From NCBI RefSeq assembly GCF_040412425.1, contig NC_089784.1, forward strand, positions 40,106,570-40,170,569: 64,000 nt of DNA, written 5' to 3'. The notes under the pieces were generated by a model. It saw nothing but the letters and a program-made list of their open reading frames with translations, did not search any database and was not told where the DNA came from. Position 1 is the stretch's first letter. The number at the start of each line of letters is the position of its first letter. Positions 1 through 64,000 of this stretch are shown piece after piece. The DNA is from Macrobrachium rosenbergii (lineage: Eukaryota; Arthropoda; Malacostraca; Decapoda; Palaemonidae). A program made the position numbers and the translations under genes.

Positions 1-370
1 CAATTGGTATACCTCTCACCTACCTGCCTCACTTGTATTCCCGTCCTTTCTACCTTGTTGACTGGGTTTGGGTTGCTTCACAAACCACTCCTGTCTTTGT
101 ATATACCATCCTTGTTATAAAATTTTTTCACCAAATTTTATTATTTTAGGTGATGGTTTTTAGTTAAATTGTTAAAGCTATTCCTGTAGCTACATTGTTT
201 TGTATTGTTTAGGATAGTAAAAACTTATCTTGTGCATATTTATATAATTGATTATTCTATTTGGATAAGTAAAAAGCATATTCAAAATTAATTTTATTTT
301 TCCTTAGTAAAATTTTAGATTTTGACATTTAACCTTTTTATGTTTACAAGCTTTTATGGCCAATTCTCTG
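1..370. other. Intronic AT-rich DNA
   Basis: No exon, repeat pair or motif that I can support. It should be part of the HSD17B4 intron upstream of the first visible exon. Confidence 0.5.
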
Positions 371-376
371 CTACTA

Positions 377-853
377 TTTCACTCGGCGACACAGGTCGAT
401 CCCAGAAAAGGGATTTTGACAAAGGAAAAATCTATTTCTGGGTGAAGACCTAGGGTGTCGCCCAGTGAACCCTTCCCTCTTTTTCCCACCCTAGGCTGGC
501 CAAAGCTTGGGTGCTATTTCGGAATGGTGGTTCTGGGTAGAATTAGTAGTAGCGAGCGGAGAAGGACCGCTGTAACGGCACCCCTTAGGTAGAGGGGTTT
601 TGGGAAGGGAGAGATCTGTTTGGGTTAAGCATCTGTGGTAATGGCTTCCACTCGCTCCTAGATGACATACCGACATCCTATAAGGATGATCGCTCCAGAG
701 TTAGTAACTCTGGCATCCTATTAGCTGTATAGCTTTTTTCTCTGGTATATCTAGCAAATATTTATACCTAGAAATGTGTGCTATATGGGACATTTCACTC
801 GGCGACACAGGTCGATCCCAGAAATAGATTTTTCCTTTGTCAAAACCCCTTTT
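377..853. mobile_element. Non-autonomous element with inverted ends (TTTTGAC family)
   Basis: The segment at 412-446 (GATTTTGACAAAGGAAAAAT onward) recurs inverted at 815-853. A further copy of the inner end (cactcggcgacacaggtcg) stands at 381-399 in the same orientation as at 795-813. No coding potential. Related ends occur near 21570 and 34097. Confidence 0.6.
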
Positions 854-1259
854 TTTGTTTTACTGTTTTCTCAAAACTTACTTTTTTCAAAACTAAATGC
901 TTATTTCTCCAGGAGACTGAACCAAATTCAATGAAACTTTTAGAGAGAATAGTATAAATATATATCTTTATTTTGTCATAGGGAAAAAAGCTTTTCTGTG
1001 CAACTTTTAATTTTGCATAATAATTTTGAGAAGTGTCATCATGATTTTTTTTTCAACTGCAAAACAAATGAACTTAGAGGTCGAACTTCTAAATATCCCT
1101 ATGAGTTGTAGAATAAGTGATAAAAATTTGAAGCAAATCCCTTCAGTCATAAGGTAGAAATAGCCATTTACTTTATAATGGGGCCTTATGGTGTCGGCGC
1201 TCCCTTTTAGGACGGTTTTCAAGCACAATTTAGTAAAGATAAATTCTTATATTTTACAG
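854..1259. other. Intron of HSD17B4
   Basis: AT-rich, with no recognisable element apart from the acceptor at its right end. Confidence 0.5.
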
Positions 1260-28402
<27,143 letters not shown>

Positions 28403-28423
28403 AAAGGATATATTTCAAAGTAT

Positions 28424-28429
28424 AATAAA
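28424..28429 (+). promoter_or_regulatory. Candidate poly(A) signal of HSD17B4
   Basis: AATAAA starts 22 nt after the HSD17B4 stop codon. It is the first such hexamer after the stop; others follow in this AT-rich stretch, so the used site is uncertain. Confidence 0.5.
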
Positions 28430-28714
28430 TTTTTTGTATGTAATAGTGATTGTAATATTGGTAGAAAAATACTCATTCCACTATAATGAAGTTTATTTTT
28501 CTTAGATGGAAAAGGATCCTTTTCTAGTGAATTGTGTAATAATTGTGGAATATATATAGTTTACGTGTAATCATTCACTTGTAGGGAGAGAAAAATTGAG
28601 ACTTACTCTTATATATCTTAATATGTATATCTTCAGACTATTTTTCTAAATATATAGTTATAGTTTATATGTTTTAATGTGGTTTATAAAGATTCAGTGG
28701 CCTTTATGTAAATT

Positions 28715-29515
28715 TATAAACATCTTGCAAACCAAATTTTTATGCATTGCAAAAATAAGTTCTTGGTACCTTGCATAATAAACATGCTATATAAGCAATA
28801 AACTAGGGATCATTAGAAAGGCAATTCAAGCCATTGCACAGTAAATCACAGTGTTATTTTTGCAGGATGGGTATACCGGTATACCGTATTTAGCAAGTTT
28901 CCTATTTACAGTGTGGACCCAAACGACAGTTCATCTATGCCTTTATCCAGATTTAACTTTACTAACATTCTTGAGATAAAAGTGTTGTAATGTGCATAAT
29001 GCTCTCAATATCAGGACAGTGTTAGCTGCAAAATTATTTAAATTGAGCTGTCATCTGTCCTTTTTCACAACATGGTTACACTAGCAATAGGTGCATTCCT
29101 ATGTAAATTTATAGGAGTGCACCTATTGCTAGTGTAACCATGCTGTGAAAAAGGACAGATGACAGCTCAATTTAAATAATTTTGCTGCTAACACTGTCCT
29201 AATATTGAGAGCATTATGCACATTACAACACTTTTATTTCAAGAATGTTAGTCAAGTTAAGTTTGGATAAAGGCGTCGATGAACTATCGTTTGGGTCTAC
29301 ACTGTAAATAGGAAACTTTCTAAATATGGTTTTATACCCATCCTGCAAAAATAACATTGTGATTTGCTGTGCAATGGTTTGAATTGCCTTTCTAATGATC
29401 CCTAGTTTATTGCTTTATAATGCATGTTTATTATGCAAGGTGCCAAGAACTTATTTTTGCAATGCTTTAAAATTTGATTTTTAAAAATTTGATTTGCAAG
29501 ATGTTTTTCATTAAA
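28715..29515. repeat. Large imperfect palindrome, arms about 390 bp
   Basis: The centre is near 29107 (TCCTATgtaaatttATAGGA). The left arm, for example GGACAGTGTTAGCTGCAAAA, recurs inverted on the right with a few percent differences. It begins about 290 bp after the HSD17B4 stop. No open frame. Confidence 0.93.
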
Positions 29516-32015
29516 TTTAGAAATGGTTTTATATTTTGGAGAACTTTATTAACTTGTCACTTTGGCCTTAAAATTTTTATTTTCTCTTTTTGAACCTAAA
29601 AGCAATTTTTTTATTTTGCATTTTTAATGAATCAATAGAGTAAAACAGTTTTTTTAAAATTTTAGAAAAAAATTAGTATCCCAACCTGAAAACAAAGTAA
29701 CACAGACTATATAAAGCAATCAATAAAAATCTCTGATCCATTTTCTTTACACATTTTAATGCAAAATAGCTTGCTTTAATAATTAAAGATACAAACTCAT
29801 ATTATTAGAAAGCAAAGTTTTTTTGTATGGGAAGAAATTAAATGGGTATCTCTTAATACTTTATGTATAGCAAATGTTTCTTTATAACAAAGAATAGAAA
29901 TCTGTGCAAGAACAGGTTTCATTTTGTTTTAACAGTATGTTTCATTTCCATCAATTTCATTTTCGTTTTTAACATAGTATGATGAATTACAACTACTCAT
30001 CCATCGTATGATGAATTACAACTACTCATCCATCAAATGACACCAAAATGAAGATCAGAGTGTGGAAAATAATTCACACTATCCACTGAAAAGATATAAT
30101 GCAAAATATATACACTGAGTGGGGTGCTAAGCAGTCGAGATGTTATTACAAACTAAAAAATTTATATGCATTGCATTTCATACAAGAGGATTGTTCAGTA
30201 TTAGCATTAAAACCATTTTAACACCACTAAACCACCTAGAGATATTGGAGATTATGTAAATTTCACTTTGTGTAGTTCTTTTTCGGTAAAGATTGCACTT
30301 ATGTTGGTATTAGATTCATTATAATTCAGCTCACACAGATCACTAAATACAATCTTAAAATTATAATGGACAACTCTGTAAGGTAAATTACCAAGGAACA
30401 TGTTGCATTGTAACAGTGTAAACAAATGGTAATTTTTGGAGAGAAAAATTGACTATCTGGAAAGGCAGTTAAATCATAAGATTGTGTTATTGGGTATCAT
30501 TATAATTATGCACCTGTATGTATAAAACAGGTAAATGAGGTTTATTATTCTAATAGAAATTTAGGTTTGAATACCACTGATATATATAGCTCAACAATGT
30601 AAAGACATATAATATACCGCTTGGACCAAAACTACACATTGAAAGTAATATAGGACTGCTTACAAGATTTTTTCTCACTTTTCATTTGTACTGACACTTT
30701 TTTTGTTATCCATATAATACAGTATATGATTTATAAATATTTTGAAAGTTTTAGTGCTTTATAATCAAATTCTAGTATTTTCAAGTTTTGGTCCATTTTG
30801 ATTTCAAATATCCTTAAAATTTCCATCTAGTTATTTTCATAAGGAAAGTTTTGAAAATTTCTTGAAGCAAGTCAGTCTTTCAAGAGTACATTATGGTCAA
30901 TACTGTCTACACTTGCCATACAGAATATAAGTGAAAAAAGACTTTCAAGGTAATTTTCTTTCACCTAACAGTATGCTTACCACATATGCTCAATTCTGTT
31001 CTGTGAAAAAATTCATATTGTTTTTAACGCATTTATAACTAACCGCTTTTGCTTATACATACTGTACATGATTATTATTATGTTGTTTACCCAGATCATG
31101 GAGCTAATTCATTTGGCTTAGGTGAAAATAATCACTCTTTATAGTGATTACTCTGAAAGTGCTGTATGGTTGCTATAATCAAAGTGCCTCAGAGTATTGA
31201 AAACTTGAGAGATATATGTATTAAGCATTTACTAGTCAGCTGAAACTTTATTTTCTAGCTGTCAATTGTACATTTGTTTGTATGACCAACATGTAAAAAA
31301 TCCATTCATTCAGCAAGTTAGTAATAATAAAAAATTTAATAAAAGTGTGTATTTAATTAGAGCTGAATTTGGTTGAATTAACTTTATATTCAAGAGCTGA
31401 ATTTGGTTGAAGTAACTTTATATTCAAATTTATTCACAAGTGAAGTAGCCATTTCGGAAATTGATTAAAGTAGTTGTGTATGCCACTCAACTTTTTAATA
31501 ATAGATTACCTCCTAATCAATTTCCCAAGTGCCTGCTTCAACTTATGAATAAATTTCAATACTATAAAGTTTTCTTCAACAAAATTCAGCTCAATAAAGA
31601 AATAAATTTTAATAATATTTTTAATGGCCAACTGACTGGGTCGAGTTTCCATGTTGGTCATGTAAATAAGCATACAGCTTAAAAATAAATTGCAGCCTAT
31701 GAAATAATAAAACCAAACTTTTATAAATGAACAGCAGCAAGTTAAAATTTGCTCATAGGCAGTTATTCTTTCATTTATACATACACCCAGTTTTTAGAAC
31801 CAATGAAACCACTGAACAAACTAATATAAGAAATGTTAGCTTGCATACTTTAACAAACTGGATTTAGCAATCTTTTCTTACATAGCCCATTTTCAAGAAT
31901 TTTCCATATTTTTTTTTATTTCCACATTTCCTATAAAATCTGTAGGGAAGTACTGCCATGCTGATGTTCCAAAGACCAATTTCACTGTCAAATTTTGATT
32001 TCTATACCTAAAAAA
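29516..32015. other. AT-rich intergenic DNA between the two convergent genes
   Basis: Contains two short direct tandem duplications (29977-30034 and 31359-31427) and the 3' UTR of the membrane protein gene at its right end. Nothing else recognised. Confidence 0.55.
31915..31920 (-). promoter_or_regulatory. Candidate poly(A) signal of the membrane protein gene
   Basis: AATAAA on the minus strand, about 96 nt past the stop. The region is very AT-rich, so this is only a candidate. Confidence 0.3.
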
Positions 32016-59262
<27,247 letters not shown>

Positions 59263-59524
59263 AACCCATAAGATCTGAAAAAATAGAGGTATGATAGGAA
59301 GGCAACAATTCAGATAAGTCACTTTGTAAAATAGCATAATTTTTGTTTGGTACAATCTTAATTCACATACAGTACATACATAAATCTTTAATATTTACCA
59401 GGCTTAAAGACCACTTTTGGGGGTGGGGATTTGTCTATCAGTTGCTTAGCTGTCATTCCCTCTCTACAGGATTCTTTGGGACAGAATATTCAATGGATGT
59501 CTCTGCTGTAACAAAGTTTACTAA

Positions 59525-59529
59525 CACAT

Positions 59530-59564
<35 letters not shown>
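59525..59564. repeat. (CA)n microsatellite, interrupted
   Basis: About 18 CA units with two interruptions. Confidence 0.9.
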
Positions 59565-59869
59565 ACACAATGGCAGATTCTATGATTGAGTTCCATCCAG
59601 CACTCGTTTCAGTCACTTAAGATTGCAAATGGTGCAATACTGGATGCATATAATGACCTTTTGATATTACTACATAATTCTGGTTGGAGCAGAGCTGTCA
59701 TCCGGAATCAGCTCACGTTCAGAGAACTTCAATGGTCAACAGCACTCATATCTTATGTCTATATTTTCATTTACTATCTAATCAGAGAGATTACTTCATA
59801 CAAGTTCAGTTTTTTCAGTCAGCATGAAGACACTGTCTTTACAAGAGTTATGCTATTGGCTTAGCATAC

Positions 59870-60830
59870 ACATGTAGAGAAGCAAGAGCCAATGACAGAG
59901 TACTCGGATATCTTACAATTCCATCCCATGGGCGACAGTTCCGTTTGGTATAAAGAAACTAGTGGAAGTGCTGTCGTTTGAGAAGCTTTGGCTTCTGTGG
60001 AAGGAGCCTTGGGTAGTTGACTAGCAGCTTGAGGAGATCCGAGAACCATTCTCTTTGAGGCCAAAAGGGGACTACTAAAATCATCTTCTTGTCCTGATGG
60101 GATACAAATTTGTTGACGACTTCCTTCACCATGTTGAATGATGGGAAGGCGTACAGGTCTAGGAACGACCAACTCTGGAGCATGGCATCTGTCACCCATG
60201 CCAGAGGGTCTGGAGCCGGGGAGCAGAACAACGGGAGGTGATGGTTCTTTGACGTCGCAAACAGGTCTATCGACGGCTGTCCCCACAACTTCCACAGGTT
60301 GGTAAACACCTGTGGATCTAGCGCCCATTCCATGGGAAGGACCTGTTTGTGCCAACTCAGTCCATCTGCTATTATGTTTAGCTTCCCTTGAATGAACCTT
60401 GTCACCAGAACAGTGCGGTTCTTCTTCGCCCATAAAAGAAGGTCTTTGGTGGCCTCGTAAAGGGAGAATGAGTGGGTGCCTCCTTGGTTCTTTATGTGCT
60501 GAGGTGTTGTCCGATATCACTGCTACTGTCTTGCCGAAAGTCACTTCTGCGAATGACTAAAGAGCCAGGTGTACAGCTTTCACTTCTCTGAAGATGTGTA
60601 GGAGCTTCTCTTTTAGAGACCAGACTCCCGAGACTTCCATGTCTCCCAGAAGAGCTCCCCATCCAAGAGACATTCTACTGCAAGCCACCATCTCAAATCT
60701 TCTTTGATTTCCAGAGTGACTGGAAAGACAAACAAGTCCGGGTGGGTCTTCCTGTTCCAGTTGACCTTCAGGAAGAACTGCAGTACCCTCATATGAAGCC
60801 TCCCCAGGCTTACGAACTACTTGATGGATG
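59870..60830 (-). pseudogene. DIRS-type retroelement fragment: RNase H and extension
   Basis: Pieces read FGKTVAVISDN and TRFIQGKLNIIADGLSWHKQ, then LWGQPSIDLFATSKNHHLPL and VVPFWPQREWFSDLLKLL. They correspond to 44500-43700 of the complete copy. The right edge is cut by the LTR at 60831; the left edge fades near 59870. Confidence 0.8.
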
Positions 60831-61483
60831 TGTAAGAGCCCGTCGCCCCAACGCCGTCTCTTCCAAACACACGTGTGTTCGTGTGTTCATCATCCATCAG
60901 AGGGGACAAGACAAAACAAGAGCATCTCGTTTTCTTTCTCTGAAGGAACGAAACTTCTACCATACAATATTTCCATCTGTTTCTTCCTAACCATTGTCGT
61001 CTTGATATATGTACAATCACCACTACTTGCATTGCCATGCAAGCATTCTAATCATGTACTCATAATGTTCCACAGAATCTTCTGTGTTCCACCGAATCTT
61101 CTGTATCAAACTGTAAGTATGTTTCTGTTTGTGAAGATGCCAAATGTCTCACCATTTCACATATACAGTATTATGCTGCTGCATTGTATTCATTAATGTC
61201 TCAATCTCATGCAATTGGCCATATGTAGAATTTCTGACCTTTCCATTGATATATGTTTCATCACTGTACGTTTATTATGTCTCTCAATATCGCCATCTGT
61301 TTGTCTGCCGACAAACACAGATGCCGAATCATTACCTGTGTTTTCCCGTCTGTGTGTAGATTCTACTTTACCACTTGCACACGCCAATAGCATCTTCGAA
61401 GATTCTGTACATTCATTCAGTAAGGAACCAACCAATAAACCAGTCAACACCCAGCCAGTATGTCACTCAACCCCATCCTTACA
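60831..61483 (+). mobile_element. LTR 1 of a miniature LTR retroelement array
   Basis: Starts TGTAAGAGCCCGTCGCC and ends ATCCTTACA, so the ends are TGTAA...TTACA. It is followed by CTGGTGACCCAGAGTGAC, in the position of a primer-binding site. 653 bp, nearly identical to the copies at 62014 and 63170. Confidence 0.85.
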
Positions 61484-62013
61484 CTGGTGACCCAGAGTGA
61501 CCCGAAGGACCTAGCTGACCCAAGATGACAACCCATGCGCCAACAGACCCTTCACCGCCTCGCCGCTTCCCGCCGTTCCCGAGCTCTAAGTAGATGCCCG
61601 ACCCTCCGAGATGACCCACCCCACCACCGGGCCCTGGACGCCTTCTCCAGGAAAACCTGAAGCCGCCCCTGCACTCGTACGGACAAGCTCACCAACGAAG
61701 GACCAGCCGACATCATCCTTCAGCCTGCTGCCGCCCCCCTCGAGATGGCTACCAAAGGATCAGCCGCCGTCATCCTTCAGCCCTCGAGCCGGCTACCGAA
61801 GGATCAGCCGCCGTCATCCTTCAGCTGTCCCCCTCCAGCTGGCTACCGAAGGATCATCCGACATCACCCTTCAATCCGCTACTGTCCTCCTCGAGTTCCT
61901 GCTGGCTGGCGCCGCCTTCAGCCAGCCTACCCGCCCCTAGCCCAAGCCCTTCGAGCCAATTACAATTGTCAGCAAGACGATTTCCGCATCGATGCCTTGC
62001 TTGGGGGGAGTAC
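61484..62013 (+). mobile_element. Internal region 1 of the LTR array
   Basis: 530 bp, GC-rich. Starts with the primer-binding-like site and ends with a purine run TTGGGGGGAG just before the next LTR, as a polypurine tract should. No reverse transcriptase or integrase. A roughly 50-bp repeat with GGATCAGCCGCCGTCATCC occurs about four times. A short Gag-like frame starts at the ATG near 61538. Confidence 0.8.
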
Positions 62014-62646
62014 TGTAAGAGCCCGTCGCCCCGACGCCGTCTCTTCCAAACACGTGTGTGTTCGTGTGTTCATCATCCATCGGAAGGGACTAGACAAAAC
62101 AAGAGCATCTCGTTTCCTTTCTCTGAAGGAACGAAACTTCTACCATACAATATTTCAGTCTGTTTCTCCCTAACCATTGTTGTCTTGATATATGTACAAT
62201 CACCACTACTTGCATTGATATGCAAGCATTCTAATCATGTACTCATAATGTTCCACCGAATCTTCTGTATCAAACTGTATGTTTCTGTTTGTGAAGACGC
62301 CAAACGTCTCACCATTTCACATATACAGTATTATGCTGCTACATTGTATTCATTAATGTCTCGAATCTCATGCAATTGGCCATATGTAGAATTTCCTGAC
62401 CTTTCCATTGATATATGTTTCATCACTGTATGTTTATTATGTCTCTCAATATCACCATCTGTTTGTCTGCCGACAAACACAGATGCCCGAATCATTACCT
62501 GTGTTTTCCCGTCTGTGTGTAGATTCTACTTTACCACTCGCACACGCCAATAGCATCTTCGAAGATTCTGTACATTCATTCAGTAAGGAACCAACCAATA
62601 AACCAGTCAACACCCAGCCAGTATGTCACTCAACCCCATCCTTACA
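62014..62646 (+). mobile_element. LTR 2 of the array
   Basis: 633 bp, TGTAAGAGCC...CCTTACA. It serves as the 3' LTR of unit 1 and the 5' LTR of unit 2. Confidence 0.87.
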
Positions 62647-63169
62647 CTGGTGACCCCAGAGTGACCCGAAGGACCTAGCTGACCCAAGATGACAACCCAT
62701 GCGCCAACAGACCCTTCACCGCCTCGCCGCTTCCCGCCGTTCCCGAGCTCTAAGTAGATGCCCGACCCTCCGAGATGACCCACCCCACCACCGGAGCCCT
62801 GGGCGCCTTCTCCAGGAAAACCTGAAGCCGCCCTGCACTCGTGCCGGACGAGCTCACCAACGAAGGACCAGCCGACATCATCCTTCAGCCTGCTGCCACC
62901 CCCTCAAGATGGCTACAAAGGATCAGCCGCTGTCATCCTTCAGCCCTCGAGCCGGCTACCGGCGATCAGCCGCTGTCATCCTTCAGCTGTCCCCCTCCAG
63001 CTGGCTGCCGAAGGATCATCCGACATCACCCTTCAACCCGCTACTGTCCTCCTCGAGTTCCTGCTGGCTGGCGCCGCCCTTCAGCCTCCTACCCGCCCCT
63101 AGCCCAAGCCCTTCATCCAAACAATTGTCAGCAAGAATTTCCGCATCGATGCCTTGCTTGGGGGAGTAC
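62647..63169 (+). mobile_element. Internal region 2 of the LTR array
   Basis: 523 bp with the same layout as internal region 1. Small indels relative to region 1 shift its frames, so a conserved protein is unlikely. Confidence 0.8.
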
Positions 63170-63799
63170 TGCAGAGCCCGTCGCCCGGACGCCGTCTCTT
63201 CAAACACGTGTGTGTTCGTGTGTTCATCATCCATCGGAAGGGACTAGACAAACAAGAGCATCTCGTTTCCTTTCTCTGAAGGAACGAAACTTCTACCATA
63301 CAATATTTCAGTCTGTTTCTCCCTAACCATTGTTGTCTTGATATATGTACAATCACCACTACTTGCATTGATATGCAAGCATTCTAATCATGTACTCATA
63401 ATGTTCCACCGAATCTTCTGTATCAAACTGTATGTTTCTGTTTGTGAAGACGCCAAACGTCTCACCATTTCACATATACAGTATTATGCTGCTGCATTGT
63501 ATTCATTAATGTCTCGAATCTCATGCAATTGGCCATATGTAGAATTTCCTGACCTTTCCATTGATATATGTTTCATCACTGTACGTTTATTATGTCTCTC
63601 AATATCGCCATCTGTTTGTCTGCCGACAAACACAGATGCCCGAATCATTACCTGTGTTTTCCCGTCTGTGTGTAGATTCTACTTTACCACTCGCACACGC
63701 CAATAGCATCTTCGAAGATTCTGTACATTCATTCAGTAAGGAACCAACCAATAAACCAGTCAACACCCAGCCAGTATGTCACTCAACCCCATCCTTACA
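63170..63799 (+). mobile_element. LTR 3 of the array
   Basis: 630 bp; starts TGCAGAGCCC (one change and one loss against TGTAAGAGCCC) and ends CCTTACA. Confidence 0.85.
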
Positions 63800-64000
63800 C
63801 TGGTGACCCCAGAGTGACCCGAAGGACCTAGCTGACCCAAGATGACAACCCATGCGCCAACAGACCCTTCACCGCCTCGCCGCTTCCCGCCGTTCCCGAG
63901 CTCTAAGTAGATGCCCGACCCTCCGAGATGACCCACCCCACCACCGGAGCCCTGGACGCCTTCTCCAGGAAAACCTGAAGCCGCCCCTGCACTCGTACCG
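63800..64000 (+). mobile_element. Internal region 3 of the LTR array, cut by the window end
   Basis: Begins CTGGTGACCCCAGAGTGACC and follows internal regions 1 and 2 up to the last base. Confidence 0.85.

Noticed and set aside
59268..59270. Earlier ATG in the first coding exon of the membrane protein gene
   Set aside because: Out of frame with the signal peptide and the following exons.
61207..62553. Open frames repeated inside the LTRs (for example 61966-62553)
   Set aside because: They run through LTR sequence in inconsistent frames between copies and include no known domain.
60831..64000. CRISPR-like or satellite array of a cellular gene
   Set aside because: Unit length and the TG...CA ends with primer-binding and polypurine signals identify LTR retroelements in a eukaryotic context.

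Overview
The window is intron-rich, AT-rich animal nuclear DNA packed with transposable elements and long (CT)n, (GA)n, (GT)n and (AT)n microsatellites. The repeat families and intron style suggest an arthropod, most likely a decapod crustacean; that is an inference, because no species-specific marker is visible. Two host genes can be followed through their splice sites, and their phases agree at every junction.

Gene 1 (plus strand, 1260-28402) is the 3' part of HSD17B4, the peroxisomal multifunctional enzyme type 2. Seven exons cover the end of the first hot-dog half, the hydratase-2 motif and the SCP2-like domain, ending in a peroxisomal targeting signal. The N-terminal dehydrogenase exons lie to the left of the window. 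Its introns hold a truncated Ty3/gypsy-type element with an Env-like gene (about 7.3-10.4 kb, antisense), Tigger/pogo remains, a tandem array of tRNA-like units (13.86-15.61 kb), a Penelope fragment joined to a DIRS fragment and a Tc1/mariner element (15.6-19.5 kb), and a Tigger transposase pseudogene (21.8-23.8 kb). Two blocks (19.5-21.05 and 26.19-27.42 kb) read as two unrelated sequences interleaved with each other, which points to a consensus error or very unusual rearrangement.

Gene 2 (minus strand, 59262 down to 32016) has six coding exons joining into an 836-residue single-pass membrane protein: signal peptide, Cys-containing N-terminal part, long valine/isoleucine-rich ectodomain, one transmembrane helix and a 266-residue acidic tail. 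I do not recognise the family. Its introns contain a hAT transposase pseudogene, a nearly full-length 7.1-kb DIRS-type tyrosine-recombinase retrotransposon whose end lies only 4-9 nt from a splice acceptor, and a decayed Jockey-like LINE. One intron uses a (CT)n microsatellite as its polypyrimidine tract.

Right edge (59.9-64 kb): a second DIRS fragment followed by a tandem array of a miniature LTR retroelement (LTR-internal repeated at least three times, running off the window). Between HSD17B4 and gene 2 lies a large imperfect palindrome (28.7-29.5 kb). No CRISPR array, rRNA or functional tRNA gene was seen.
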